Part shown: positions 1 through 12,649 of the stretch, one piece after another
How the letters are laid out: the number at the start of each line of letters is the position of its first letter
Position numbering within the stretch: the stretch's first letter is position 1
NCBI RefSeq assembly: GCF_001522545.3
Contig: NC_031769.1
Location: 3,021,120-3,085,119 of the forward strand
DNA from: Parus major
Taxonomy: Eukaryota; Chordata; Aves; Passeriformes; Paridae
Length of the DNA: 64,000 nt
Reading direction: 5' to 3'
Notes under the pieces: model-generated
Databases searched by the model: none
Told to the model about the DNA's origin: nothing
What the model saw: only the letters and a program-made list of their open reading frames with translations
Program-made: the position numbers and the translations under genes

Positions 1-2465
1 TCCCTGCATTTTAAATGGCATCAGTGACAGACTATTTCCAATTTCTTGGGATGACAGAGCTCTTTGCCTGAGCACTGATGGTGCTCAACCAAGAGAAGCA
101 ACAAGCCAAAGAATTTTGGTCTGAAATGTGAGCATAGGATGTAATTCTCTTTTAAACTTTCTAATACCTGATTACATTCTTTATTCCACTGGATTTTAAT
201 TAGGAACCCTTAATCCTGGTATCAGCATGGGATAGGTTTTATGCCTTTGGTAAAACTTAGGAGAATTTTCTCTGTTGCACATAGTGAACAATGTTTTGTG
301 GTAAATGTAGTGTCCTAAACTGAACACCAGATAAACTGAATAAGAGCTGTTCATATTTATTATTTGGATTTGTGAATAAAAGCATTTTCCAAATGTGGAA
401 TGCTCAGAAACTGTCCATTATTGTTTGAATTATTTTTTACTGCAAATCAAAGGATGTTCATTTCTGATCTGGTTACTGAGTTTCATGCTATGGTCCATTT
501 GGGTGTGTGTTTAGGTTCCAGAATATTTTAACTGTACAGTACAAAGCAGAAAAAACACAAAGATTTTGTTTCTATAGATTTTCAATGCCAGGCAATGTCA
601 CCTGTGTCTGGAAAAAAATAAAAAAATAAAAAAAAAAATTGGGAAAAACACCCAAAGAATAGAAAATTCTCCAGCTGGGAGTGCAGATCCCTGTGTTAGG
701 GCCACCTCTAGGTCTTGCTGTGTGCTATTAAAAGGCAACATCACAGCCTGACTATGGTTTTCTTCTTTTTAACCCCTGCAAAGATGCCTTAGGATGATTT
801 AAATCTGTCCTGTTGTGGGGTGGGTGTTTCTGGAGCTGGGAAGGCGCTGGAGAAGCAGTAACATACAACAGAGAGGCCATGGAAGTGACAGCTCCTGGTG
901 GAAACAATGATGGATGGATATCAATCAAAGAAATCCATGTGGAAGAGGAAAAAAATTAATTTTTTGGGATCTATCTAGAAGAAAAGCCAGTAATCCCTGA
1001 ATTACATTAAATTAAAAATCCCTAATTTACAAGATGAGAAAAGACTCGGAAACTAATAAGTTTTTTTTCCATTGGAGGAAAGGAATCTCCAGTGGAGAGA
1101 TTTTGAGAACAATAATTTGGTTCACAGTCAGCACCTGAAAGGAATGAAGAATTGTGGTGGTTTTGGAGAGGAGAAATGAAATTTCAGAAGACAGGGTGTC
1201 CAAGCACACAAGATTTCACTTTGAACTTTCTGCATGATGTTGGCAGCAGCTCAAACGTTACTCCTTGGTTCAACTGCAGTGAAGGACACAGCAGAGCAGA
1301 TAAAACCAGCAACAGCTGGTATTTTTAACTAAATACACAGCTAATTTTTCCAAAAAGCATCCCACCAGCTGACAGCTCAGTTAGTTAATATTTCTTTTGT
1401 AGTCTCTTTTATTCTTTTTTCCCATTTTGTTCCATATGGAAATAGACATCCAAGTCAAGGCAGTCAGATTCCTTTCTGAAATTCATGAAAGAAGCAGCGA
1501 CAGCTCACCTCCAGACCAGCATTTGAGGGAGGTCAGAGAAAGCATCTTCAACAAGTCCCATTAATTTCTGCTCACTGAGCCAGAAATCCATGTGATGACT
1601 TCAGAAATTCACATATAAATTTAAACATCCCAAGCCAAATGAGATATTTCCCACCCACTCTTTAAGATTAGCACACCCCATGATTTTCCTGATTACATTG
1701 TAGCTACAGGTGCTTCAGAGCACAAACTTTTAAAAGTATAATTTAAAGCTATTGCTTCAGTTATAAAAATTATCTGTGGCCATAGAAAAATGTTGCTGTA
1801 CTAGGAATGATTTTGCTATTAATAAATATTAGTGTCCATGCCCAGCCTAGCTCCGTATTCTAGAAACAGAGCAGCAGCCAGAGGACACTATAACAATCCC
1901 TAAAATGTGATTATCCATGTCTTAGAAACATTAGAGTTCTCTAATAACCCGTTATTTAGGGAACCATCATGAAATGTGACTTTTTTCATTAAACCCTCAT
2001 TGAACAAATGCACTTGGCTAATTAAAATTAGCAGCAACAATGGCAAAGCTGATTCTGATTCACCCAGGAGAGTGATTTGGGATGTTGATAAATCCATTTT
2101 GGGGTCAGCAGTGCAATCCCAGCCACATCTGCTGAGATTTCCAGATACTGCAGGTTAAATGTTTATTTGTTTATCTAATGAATTATGAATCTTGGGTTTG
2201 TTCCTAGTGAACAGATGTCCAAAACCCCCTCAAACCCAGGGTTTGCACGAGGCAGCAGCTGTTATTTTTATTGGGGATCCCGTGAGGAGATAAAGTAACA
2301 GGACATATGTTTCCACTGGATGGAATATTCGTCCCTTAGGGTCGTACTGTCGCCCCATCACAGGCCAAATGGGAAGAACAGAGTGTGAGGAGATCCGTAA
2401 ATTCAGGGAAAATTAATTAAAAATCTTATTTCAGCCCTTTATTTTGCATAGGTAAAATAAATAGA

Positions 2466-2469
2466 GCAA

Positions 2470-2508
<39 letters not shown>

Positions 2509-3240
2509 AGCATATTTATATTTATATTTTTACTTATATTTATATTTTATCTATATCTATATTTATATCTATATCTATATCTANNNNNNNNNNNNNNNNN
2601 NNNNNNNNNNNNNNNNNNNNNNNNNNNNNNNNNNNNNNNNNNNNNNNNNNNNNNNNNNNNNNNNNNNNNNNNNNNNNNNNNNNNNNNNNNNNNNNNNNNN
2701 NNNNNNNNNNNNNNNNNNNNNNNNNNNNNNNNNNNNNNNNNNNNNNNNNNNNNNNNNNNNNNNNNNNNNNNNNNNNNNNNNNNNNNNNNNNNNNNNNNNN
2801 NNNNNNNNNNNNNNNNNNNNNNNNNNNNNNNNNNNNNNNNNNNNNNNNNNNNNNNNNNNNNNNNNNNNNNNNNNNNNNNNNNNNNNNNNNNNNNNNNNNN
2901 NNNNNNNNNNNNNNNNNNNNNNNNNNNNNNNNNNNNNNNNNNNNNNNNNNNNNNNNNNNNNNNNNNNNNNNNNNNNNNNNNNNNNNNNNNNNNNNNNNNN
3001 NNNNNNNNNNNNNNNNNNNNNNNNNNNNNNNNNNNNNNNNNNNNNNNNNNNNNNNNNNNNNNNNNNNNNNNNNNNNNNNNNNNNNNNNNNNNNNNNNNNN
3101 NNNNNNNNNNNNNNNNNNNNNNNNNNNNNNNNNNNNNNNNNNNNNNNNNNNNNNNNNNNNNNNNNNNNNNNNNNNNNNNNNNNNNNNNNNNNTATTTTTA
3201 TTTTTATTTTTATTTTTATTTTTATTTTTTATATATTTGT
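2466..3240. repeat. AT-only simple repeats around an assembly gap
   Basis: (AAAT)n at 2468-2511, then TATATT/TATATC repeats up to the gap 2584-3192, then (TTTTA)n up to about 3230. The gap is almost certainly a failure to assemble these simple repeats. The AT-rich tract continues to about 3490. Confidence 0.9.
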
Positions 3241-3687
3241 TCTTCTAAAGGCTCTATTACTTTTATTGAAAGAAATTATTTTTTAATGCAAACATTTTTT
3301 ATTATTTTTGTTTAATTAATTTTATGCAAACAAATAAAACCTTCATTTAAATCAATACAAGAAAAATCCTGATTTTATTTAAATCGATAAAATTTTTGTT
3401 TAAGTAGGTATAAAATAAATACAATAAAAATCTAATTATTTTTATTTAAATAATATACTTCAAATAAATAAAAACATTTTTATTTAATTTTTTTTTTCCA
3501 TTAACAAGTACCCATTTACCTAAGACCTGGAATTGGTCAAATTGAGTTAATTTTGTTTTTAAAGTGGGTCAGGGTTAGGTGACATTGGTGACATTGGTAC
3601 CTGGAAGTGTTAAAGGTGAGGATTTCAGTGCTCTTGGAGCTGTGTATGAAACATTGCCTCCAAAAAATGGTGCTCCCTGTGTGTGGT

Positions 3688-4318
3688 TGTTGCAGTCTGA
3701 GATACAGAGTGTATGCCCTTGTTTTTAATACTTAGTTCTAAGATTCAAAGAAACACTGAATTTCATATAATATGAAATTCATGGGCATGTTTTCATGGTG
3801 ATACATGAAGAAGTTAGATAGGAAAAGTGTAAATGTGTAGATTAGAAAGTTTCTTGAATCACTGGGTGAATGGGTGGAGGTTTAGAGTTTAAAGTAGTTT
3901 AAAGAACAGAAGACAAGATGGAGGATTTAGGGTGTTGTCTCTTGTCCTTCTTCTTTCTTCTTCATGTTCTTTCCTNNNNNNNNNNNNNNNNNNNNNNNNN
4001 NNNNNNNNNNNNNNNNNNNNNNNNNNNNNNNNNNNNNNNNNNNNNNNNNNNNNNNNNNNNNNNNNNNNNNNNNNNNNNNNNNNNNNNNNNNNNNNNNNNN
4101 NNNNNNNNNNNNNNNNNNNNNNNNNNNNNNNNNNNNNNNNNNNNNNNNNNNNNNNNNNNNNNNNNNNNNNNNNNNNNNNNNNNNNNNNNNNNNNNNNNNN
4201 NNNNNNNNNNNNNNNNNNNNNNNNNNNNNNNNNNNNNNNNNNNNNNNNNNNNNNNNNTCTCATCAATCTTCAGTTCAAAGGGAAAAAGAACCCAAATCAA
4301 AAAGTCCATAACTAGACA
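3688..4318 (+). mobile_element. Solo ERV LTR, family A copy 1 (subtype with GACA end)
   Basis: The element begins TGTTGCAGTCTGAGATACAG and ends ACTAGACA. It is bracketed by an exact 6-bp target duplication TGTGGT (3682-3687 and 4319-4324). The 5' part matches the copies at 37145, 48084 and 49175. The middle is an assembly gap (3976-4257), and both ungapped edges align with the copy at 49175, so the gap lies inside the LTR. The family-A palindrome is present near 3757-3780. Orientation is plus, by analogy with the polyadenylation signal of the other copies, so it is antisense to ADCYAP1R1. No coding sequence remains. Confidence 0.9.
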
Positions 4319-5045
4319 TGTGGTGATGCAAAAAAAGAGCAAATTTTGGACTCAAGGCTGTAAATGAATAATTAATAATTAATACTAATTAATTGGTAAA
4401 ATAAACTTTGTGAAAAAGGATCCCATGGGTGACAGTGGCGAATTTGTTCCTCAAGAGACATCGCTAATTGAGAGACCTGCAGAGGGTGAAGCTGCTGCAG
4501 CAAACGGAGCAGTCTGTGTTCATTCCCAGCACTGGGACAGAAAGGTGTTCATGTCTCATTTCCACAGACCACAAAAAAAGGTGTGATGGAACTTCTGCCT
4601 CTCTCCAGAAATCTTTAATTCCCCAACATGGGAGCTCCTCACTGTTCATCTCAAGCCTATGTTTTCCTTCAGCACAAGCAGAACCCGCTCCACATTTTCA
4701 TAATTGGCTAAAATAGATTCCAATTGTGTTACCAAACATAGATTTGGGTCCCCAGTGAATTCAGTGAGACCTGAGGGCAGAATATTCCCTTTAGCAGTTT
4801 AAATTTGTGATATTTTCATGTTGGGTAGTCTGTAAAGGCTTTTATTCACACCTTCCCTCGCACCCCGTGCACACTCACATATCTACACACAAATATCCTG
4901 ACTTTCTGCCATTTATTCATAACTGGAGCCCAGCTGTAGAGTTTTTGATGTCTCCTCATCCTGAGGATCTAAGTGAGGTTTTACACTCGTGCTGGCCACG
5001 AGGATTTACCAGGCAGAAGTGAAGAACAAAGTGAAAATACTTTAC

Positions 5046-5153
5046 CATCCTCAGAGATGATAAATCTGAAGAGTGCAGGACACTTGACAAAGACAATTTC
5101 CCCCACACTTGCAGGTTTCCAGCATGTGATATTGTCCCACATTCCTGGGCAAC
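5046..5153 (-). CDS. ADCYAP1R1: ADCYAP1R1 exon 4: core of the hormone-binding ectodomain
   Basis: This 108-nt minus-strand exon has the acceptor TCTTCCACAG and the donor GTAAAG. It enters in phase 1 and leaves in phase 1 with 35 complete codons. The product begins [19 protein letters not shown] and continues to [15 protein letters not shown]. The motif MWDNITCW, with its tryptophans, aspartate and NIT glycosylation sequon, is the class B GPCR signature. Three of its cysteines match human Cys54, Cys63 and Cys77 (disulfide partners of Cys97, Cys34 and Cys113). The codon count equals that of the human counterpart, but the C-terminal FRFIISED differs clearly from the mammalian residues. The next exons would hold the splice-variable insert near the ligand-binding loop and the CTEDGW segment. 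I found neither at 1-5045; a small exon could be hidden by the gap at 2584-3192. Confidence 0.95.
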
Positions 5154-6560
5154 CTGTGGAAGAGAAGGAGGGATAAAATACATTAGTGGTGGAAATCCAT
5201 CCCTTTCCTCACACTGAGCTTTGTGGTTGGTTCTTCCTTCTATAAATAAAAATATTTCTGTTTAGAATAACAAACAGTGTCAATTTCCCTGGGAAAAAAT
5301 ATTTTTAATTCATAGGAAAAGCATAAAATGCTTAGTGGCATCACACAGGAATGGCCAGACTCTACTGTCCCAGAAGGTGACATTCCTTAGTCCCAATTAA
5401 ATCACTTCAACATGCCAGAAACAAATTTTTCCTTGAGTATGAAACCTGCAGCCATTTACTTATCTTTCAGAAGTGCTTGGGTTAATTAAAAAAAAAACAC
5501 AAAAAAACAATTTATGGATCAGATCTTTGATTAAATTCTATTAATTCCTCTTGTTTTTAATCCCTGAGAAGGTTTGGGAACTCGCTCATTTTGGAACTTT
5601 TCTGAAAACTGAAAAGCAATTTCTGCTTCATCCTGCAGCCATTTCTGTGGAAATGTAAAACAAACTCACTCTTCCATCCTGATTATTTTCTAAAAGAATG
5701 TCATTCCCTACCAAAGAACTGTCCTAACATCATCCATTATTTTTACTGCAGCCTTTGCTCCAGAAAATATAAACTCACAATGTCAAAAGAGGATTTTTTT
5801 GACCTCTAATGATTTCTTGCATCAGCTAAAAATAGATTCAGGTCTTTAATAACAGTTCAATGATGAGGCTTCAGGTGACAAACTTTGAAGCAAAGGTCTG
5901 AGCAGAAAAATATACCAATTTCCTACTACATGGAGGCAGGAAGAGGAGGTAAGAGGGCTGAGGGTGGGAGCTGTCTTCTCTTGGGATATAAGAAAAATTA
6001 ATCTGAAATTTATTGTAGATATAGTAAATGAACCCAGGTCCTGATTCTTTCTGGCCTCTGTGCCAGAGGTGTGAAAAACTGGCTTTCAAGAAGAATAAAT
6101 CTTCCTGTAATTCTTCAAGCCACCATCTTACCAGCTCAAAAACCTAGAAGGCTTATCCAGTGTCCACAAAAACTCAGAGCAATCTCTCAAATTTCCTACT
6201 AATATTAAAAAAACCCCAAAAACTTAGTGAGTGAATCTCAAATTAAAGTCATCTTTTGCCTCAGCAGGAAAAGAGAGAGGAAGCAAACCTAAATATTTCC
6301 ACTGTTACTTGCATTTGATGTTGAGATTGAATAAATAATCCTATCAACTGAAAAAGAGCCTCCAGCTCCATGATTTTCTGCAAGGTTTTCTGTCAAAATT
6401 CTCTCTGACTGCACTCCAAGGGAAATAAAACCTTCAGGAAAAGCAGATAATACTTCCAAGTGTTACTTTCTGCCTGGCACGAGTCCAATATAACGAGATG
6501 TGGGTGATGGACTTGTAAAAGCTGTGTGGGCCCCATCAGCTCTGGTGACAGCAGATCCTC

Positions 6561-6586
6561 CTGGTCCTGGTCCTGGTCCTGGTCCT
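6561..6586. repeat. (CTGGTC)n hexanucleotide repeat
   Basis: Four perfect copies plus a partial one; not part of any supported gene. Confidence 0.9.
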
Positions 6587-7024
6587 CCCCTCAGTGGAGC
6601 AGGAATGTTCTCAGGACAGGAACTGCTGTCTCTTTTTTTCCCATCAGCTTCAGTGGTAGCAAATCCAGCCCTATGTTTTCTCACCAAAATGTGAGGCTGA
6701 GAGCTCCACGTGTGGTGAGCAGAGCAGTTCTGAGCGAGCTGGTGTTTGGAGAATGAGTGTCAAACAACCTTGTTGTGATAATCATAATAACACGACCCAC
6801 CAGACCCACCAAAATACAAAACTGTGGCAAAAATGCTCATGAAATCACCACAGGAGCTGGGAAAAAAATAAAGGGATCCTTTATATTTTCTCCTCTTTTC
6901 CCACTCCTCTCCCAGACTGTTTCCTTTGCCAGATCTCATCCCATGAATGCTGTAATTCACTAGAATATTTCTAAAAGCCTCAAAACCTGGGGTTTGAAAG
7001 GTTTGGAATCTCTCAGCTCATGGT

Positions 7025-7122
7025 GGTGACATTGGGGTGTCCAGTGCAGGGCCAGAAGTCGGACTCAGTGATCCTTGTGGGCTCCTTCCAGCTCAGGATA
7101 TCCCGATTTTATAATTTTCTGA
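7025..7122 (+). mobile_element. CR1 LINE 3' end
   Basis: GTGATCCTTGTGGGCTCCTTCCAGCTCAGGATAT-type 3' terminus of an avian CR1, 5'-truncated. Confidence 0.7.
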
Positions 7123-8270
7123 TCCTGTTTATCTACTAAAGATGGAAATCCAGACCACGTTGAGTTCTATTAGATTTTATTGTCTTTGATAACTCTTGTC
7201 TGTCCACAGAGCAGGAAATGCATTTTCCATGTAAATCTGAGGATGTGCAGTAACAGGTTTATAGCTCACTGAAGTGTGGCACTATGCACAAAAGTAAATT
7301 ATGTGTGAACATCCACGTTAATGAGACATTTGCTTACAAGAGATGCTGGAGATAATCAGTGGTTAATGACATCTTTGGAGAGACACCTGTTGGCCTTGCT
7401 TGATTTAACTGTGTTGAATAGGAATGGGAAAAAAAATCATATTTTTTCTTAATATTTCAACATAGATCTCTTCCAATATATAGATATTATCCAGCAATGG
7501 ATAATGCAAAGCAGAGAAATGCAAGGGAATCCTCAGGCTGCAGAACAGGAACAGCCACAGTGTAAATATCCCACGGCAGTGTGGATGAAACTCAGTTAGA
7601 GCAGGTGGCTGATTTGTGGTAATTCCATGCAGAGATAAAAACCAGCCCCATTTAGAAAGAAATTAAAAGTTTATTGTTGTAGAAAACACTGTTGTGCTGA
7701 TATTGGGGGAGAGGGGAGAGAGAAGCAGCAAGTCAAGTAATTTATCTTAAAATAGGGGAGAGATGAAGATTGTTAAGAATTCCCCATAAATAAGGACATT
7801 CATTGTCCTATCCTGCATGGAAAAACGTATTTGAAATAAACAATTTAGAAAAGCAAAGAAAAAGCTGACAACAACCAAAAAATAAATAAAAATTTTATGG
7901 AATAAAGGGCAGCGTGCACGATCTCCCTGCATTTGTAAACCATGCTGCAGCCAGCAATTCCTGCTGGGTGAAATCTGCCCACGGAAATCAGAGTGACTTG
8001 AGTGTGAAACTGCCCAGCAAGGTCTCCTCTGGCACTGGCAGGGTCTCCCCACTGCCCAGTGACGTAGGGATGCTCAACAGGGATTGGAAAGAGGTGCCTC
8101 ACACACTCCAATTGAGGCTGGACAATATTTCCTAATTTTTACCATCTTAGGAAATCAGTAATAACAAGGAATGGTTTTAAAGAATAAGATTTCATGTGGG
8201 ATGGAATAAAAAAAAATAAATTACAGATGGTGGTCTTGGTAATGGATGGTCTTGCAATTAAAATAACCAC

Positions 8271-8515
8271 AGATTTACAGAGTCATTAGGGCTGGAAAAG
8301 CCCTCTCAGAGCACCAAACCAGCACTGCCAAGTCCACCACTAAGTTGTGTCCCCCAGTGCCACATCCACGTGTTTTTTGTACACTTTTAGGGATGGTGAT
8401 CCCACCACTTCCCTGGGCAGCCAGTTCCAATCCCTGACCACCCTTCCAGTGAAGAAATTTTCCCCAATATCCAATCTAAACCTCCCCTGGCACAACCCAA
8501 GGCTGTTTCCAGAAG
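8271..8515 (-). mobile_element. CR1 LINE fragment
   Basis: Reverse-orientation CR1 3' region: CACTGCCAAGTCCACCAC, CCACTTCCCTGGGCAGCC and AATATCCAATCTAAACCTCC in the order expected. This older CR1 type differs from the WGGCACAGGGTGCCC type elsewhere in the window. The sequence at 8516-8690 is not recognised. Confidence 0.88.
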
Positions 8516-10213
8516 GCACAAACCCTGCCTTCCACGTCTGCACCGCAGCCTGCAGCTGGAATTCCTCTTTGGGAACACTGTGGGGTTCATCCCAGACAAC
8601 ACAAGTGTCACCAAACTTGGAACCTGGTCCTGGGAAAGTGTTTCTGGCCTTCCCATAGGATGGGCAGAGAAGTGCCTCCACTTACTCACTTATTCCACTT
8701 ATCCACCCCTCTCATCTGGGGGATGGATGATCCTTTGGGAGTCCCTATTCTGTGCTGCTGACTTTTGAGGAAACACAAAATCATGCAACTACAGGTTAAA
8801 TCTGGATTAGCTGAACTTCTAACTTTATTTTTTATTATTATTATTTATTTTTATTTTTTTTTACCCATTTGCCCTGCTCAGCAAAGTTTCCTCTGTAGCT
8901 CAGGGAGAGAGAATTTCCAGACAGGAATAATCCCATTTTAAGGTGGCACTGGTGGGGATTCACTATCTCCTCACTGACTACACTCAGTAGAAGGAGGATA
9001 AGGAAAAGCTTAGCTTGGACAGCTGCCTTTGAAATGTTTTTTGAAGTGTTTGTATTCCCTACAGGTCCTTTGGAGTAGAAATGACCCAGCTCTGTCCTCT
9101 GTTTAGGGCATCACCAGTGGCTCCACAATCTCCTTCAGCCACTTCCCAATCCTGAGGAGTCCAGCTGAGGACTGGGACATATCCCTGAGGAATCTGAACC
9201 ACAGGCAAACCACACTGGCTGTTTTTAAAAGCCCTCATGATCAGTCCCTTTATCTCTGCCTCAAACTTCTACTTAGAAGGGGAAAAAAAATCATGTTTAG
9301 ACTGAGCTCCCTGTGACTGCATCAACTTCAAAAAACAGAATCCTTCCTGCTGAAGCATGTTTGTGTAAATTTTATATTAATGTCTATATGAATTTCAGGC
9401 TGTGGATTTTTTTATTGTGGATTTTATATAAATTTCGTGTGGAGGCCATGGCATCCATGTTTAAATTCCTCATTGTTGAAGCTGAGGGAGGTGCCCCACA
9501 CACCTCAGGATGGATCTGACTTGGCAGCCACTGAAGAAGAACAGCTCTTTCAGAGAAAGGTTACATTTATTAAGAAGGAAACTACAATTGTTTATCATTG
9601 CAGAGCATTCTGATGCATTTTTAAAATTACACCCAGCATTAAAACCCTTCAAGTCATCTTGCCTCCACAGAGGTCCTCACAAACCTCGTTCCCATTTTTC
9701 ATTTCACACTTTCCCTAACCTGCTACTCCTGGCAGCTGAAAGGCTCCCACTTGCCTGAAATTTCTGGACAAGCACCAAGAGGACAAAAAAATAAAAACAT
9801 AAATCCCCTAAGCAAGCCATGCTGGCAGGAGAGCAGCGATAAACAGCTCTTCTGAAATTGCTGATGCTCCTGTTGCCCAGAATCAGAAGAAAAACCCTCA
9901 AAACAATATTAGGATTGATAACATAAAGGGCAGACTTTTAATGAAAGCCTTCAGGTGCACAAAATATCCCTATGAGCAGGCAGAGCATTAGATTTTCACA
10001 GTTGTTATAAGTTTAATTAATTAGGATAGCTAGGAATTACATCCCATAGGAGACTGGTTGTCCTGCTAACCCAGCCTGCCCCACTGGAGTCCCTCCAAGG
10101 GGTTCTTCACCCTTTATCTTGTTATGTCTCCCAATTTCTGGTGCAAAACAAGGTGTCCTTGTTACAAATCATTTTCTTCTAGAAATTCTAAAATTATTTT
10201 CTCTAGAAATTCT

Positions 10214-10392
10214 GAAATTAGGCTTTCTCTCACTGCCTTTTCTAGTCAGGGGAAGAAAATACACATTTCCAGGTGATAATTTATCTTAGAACAGGTTGCC
10301 CAGAGAAGTGGTGGATGTCCTGTCCCTGGAAAAGTCCAAGGCCAGGCTGGATGGGGCTTGGAGCAACCTGGGATAGCAGAAGATGTCCCTGA
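10214..10392 (+). mobile_element. CR1 tail with non-CR1 head (composite repeat, copy 1)
   Basis: From 10288 the sequence is CR1 (GAACAGGTTGCCCAGAGAAG onwards). The 74 bp before it (10214-10287, containing TCAGGGGAAGAAAATACAC) is not the usual CR1 sequence but recurs at 12830-12904 in inverse orientation next to the same CR1 breakpoint. Confidence 0.75.
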
Positions 10393-11609
10393 GACTAAAC
10401 AGAATTTCAGGAAGGTGACACAATGTGTGAGAAACTACTGTTCTGAAGTGTAAGAAAGTGGCAGAAACTCCACAGATAGATATTAAAAACCTACAAAGCT
10501 ACAAATATATTACAAAGCTAAAAATCTTTAGGTGCCAGTCCCTTAAATTCCTTTTCTCCCCTGTCTAGGGCTGTTTTGAGAGTCACAGCTTACTGGTGTG
10601 TAGACAGAAATCCAGATTTTATTCAGCCCCGTGGGTGAAGTTCAGAGGTGAAGGAATTTTAATTTTAATTTTAAAGCAGCTGAGGGCAGGGCCTGTTATC
10701 TTTCACCAACACAGAGTGACTGTGGCAGCAGGACTGTGTAAAAACTTCTCTTTTGGGTAGATTTGTGTCCTGTTTTCTTACGGTGCCTGTATCTCAATCT
10801 CTATTTACATTAATGTAAATATTATTAAAATCTTTGCACTCTATTTACACTTTTTGTATTAAAATCATCTTCACAGTCTCCACAACATCCTCTCATGTCC
10901 TCATCTTGCTCTAGTGCAAAATAGTTCCTCTTATCCCTGACAACTTTTTGGTGAGAGAAGGTGCAAGCCAGAGATGGTTTTTTTTGGTTGGTAAATCCCT
11001 GTGCAGTAACTTGTTATTTACTCATTCCCTCCTCTAAACAAAGTGGATAATTCCTACCTGTCTCCTCCTCTATCAAAATTATGATTTTGACATTTTTCTT
11101 ATAACCAGCACCACTTTTTCAAAATGGGGAAACAATGAGATGGGCAGTGGGATTTATGGATTCACACATAGACAGAAGGTAACAGACAAGGATTTGCATA
11201 AAATTTGTTCCCTTGGCAAATCAAGAAAAAATGTAATCACATAAATGCTCGACTTCTGTATTTTTCATGAAGGGAAATAGAGGCCTGAGATGAAAATCCA
11301 CCCTTCTGGCTTACAGCATTCCCTTTGATTTTCAGTTCCTCTCCTCATTTATTGGTTTAAAATATCACCTCCAAGGTCGTATTGCCTTCAGGAGAGTAAT
11401 ATCAAAGGAAACGTAATGCAACAAAGCAGCATATTAAACTGAATTATGTGGTGCACAATAACTTCTAAAGGGCACACTACATATAAAGCCTTTCAGAGAG
11501 GGGGAATATGAGATAGGAGCTCTCTGTTCCTTCATAAATCTGGGTAAATACCAAAATAAATAAGGGCTTGAGCGTGGCCTGGGTGTGGGGATATGATTTC
11601 CAAAAGTAA

Positions 11610-12262
11610 TTGACATTTCAAAGTGCAGGTGTCTTCGAGGAGTTCCTGACACAGAAATGTTGTTTCTGGAGGTGTTTGAAGCTGGGCACAGCCCTGGAAC
11701 TCTGCCCAGAGAGGGAATTGTGCTCCAAAAACAGGGTGGGCAGCAGGACAAGGGAGGGGATTCTGCAGCTCTGCTCTGCTGAGATTCCACCTCGAGCACA
11801 GGAAAGATGTGGAGATGTTGGAATAATCCAGAAGAGGACACAGGGATGCTCCCAGAGTCAGAGCCCTGCTGCTCTGGAGCCAGGCTGGGAGAGCTGGGAA
11901 TGATCCCCTGGAGAAGGATCCAGGGAGAGCTCAGAGCCCCTTGAAGGGCCTGGAGGGGCTCCAGGAGAGCTGGAGAGGGACTGGGGACAAGGGATGGAGG
12001 GACAGGACACAGGGAATGGCTCCCACTGCCAGAGGGCAGGGTTAGATAAGGGGTCAGAAATTCTTTACTCTGAGACACTGAACGAGGTGCCCAGAGCAGC
12101 TGTGGCTGCCCCTGGATCTCTGGAAGTGTCCAAGGCCAGGTTGGACAGAGCTTGGAGCAGCCTGGGATAGTGGAAGGTGTCTCTGCCATGACAGGAGATG
12201 GAATGAGATGAGCTTTAAGTTCCCTTCCAACCTAAATCATTCCAGGGTTCTGTGATTCTTCA
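11610..12262 (+). mobile_element. CR1 LINE, longest copy in the window
   Basis: 5'-truncated CR1 of the passerine type, running through CTGGAGCCAGGCTGGGAGAG, GGCTCCAGGAGAGCTGGAGA, the GCCCAGAGCAGCTGTGGCTG block and the 3' end TTCTGTGATTCTTC. The left edge is approximate (between 11600 and 11720). The long minus-strand reading frame here is only the antisense of this repeat. Some segments are deleted (for example around 12050-12090). Confidence 0.9.
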
Positions 12263-12649
12263 GTTTCATTTGAAAGTCCAAACCATAACAGAGCAGAAAT
12301 GTAACATCAACTGGAATTTCAGGGTAAGTTATAAGAGAAAGTTGGTTTTTTTTCCCTTCCTAGTTCTGCTCCTGATAAATTTTAGAATTTTGAGAATAAA
12401 ATCTGTTCTTTCATCTGGCACAGTTACTCCACCAGGAAGTATTTTTTTTTCTATCCAAGTAATGCTGTTGCTGCCCAGAGATGATCTTGTGCTGTCTAAC
12501 CTGGTATTCCTTCCCCTCATCAGTATCAAAGCTTTATGTGCAGCTCTCAGGGAAGTTCTGCATTTATTTTACAGTGTACAAAATAAAATTAAAAAAACCA
12601 AAAATCCCCAAACAACTGAGGAGGACACTGCTAGAAAGTTTCCAATTAT

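Larger units (their letters stand above)
1..5045 (-). other. ADCYAP1R1 intron after exon 4 (partial)
   Basis: Positions 1-2400 are AT-rich intronic DNA with short A-rich runs (for example 615-640) and no recognisable gene or RNA. I searched on the minus strand for the next PAC1 ectodomain exon (the CTEDGW region) and did not see it. 2460-3480 is an AT simple-repeat zone with an assembly gap. 3688-4318 is a solo LTR. 4325-5045 shows nothing beyond ordinary intron sequence and the exon 4 donor. Confidence 0.8.

Noticed and set aside
1..2583. Possible next PAC1 exon (CTEDGW region) on the minus strand
   Set aside because: No matching coding stretch with AG/GT borders was found by reading.
3889..4367. 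Open reading frames of 115-149 codons on both strands
   Set aside because: They are open only because the assembly gap 3976-4257 is read as unknown residues; the sequence is a solo LTR.
8340..8681. 113-codon frame with a CR1-like C-terminus
   Set aside because: It is the sense strand of a truncated CR1 3' region without reverse-transcriptase motifs; not a functional gene.
11434..12189. 251-codon minus-strand frame, the longest without a gap
   Set aside because: It is the antisense strand of a plus-oriented CR1; no protein family resemblance, and similar frames recur at other CR1 copies.
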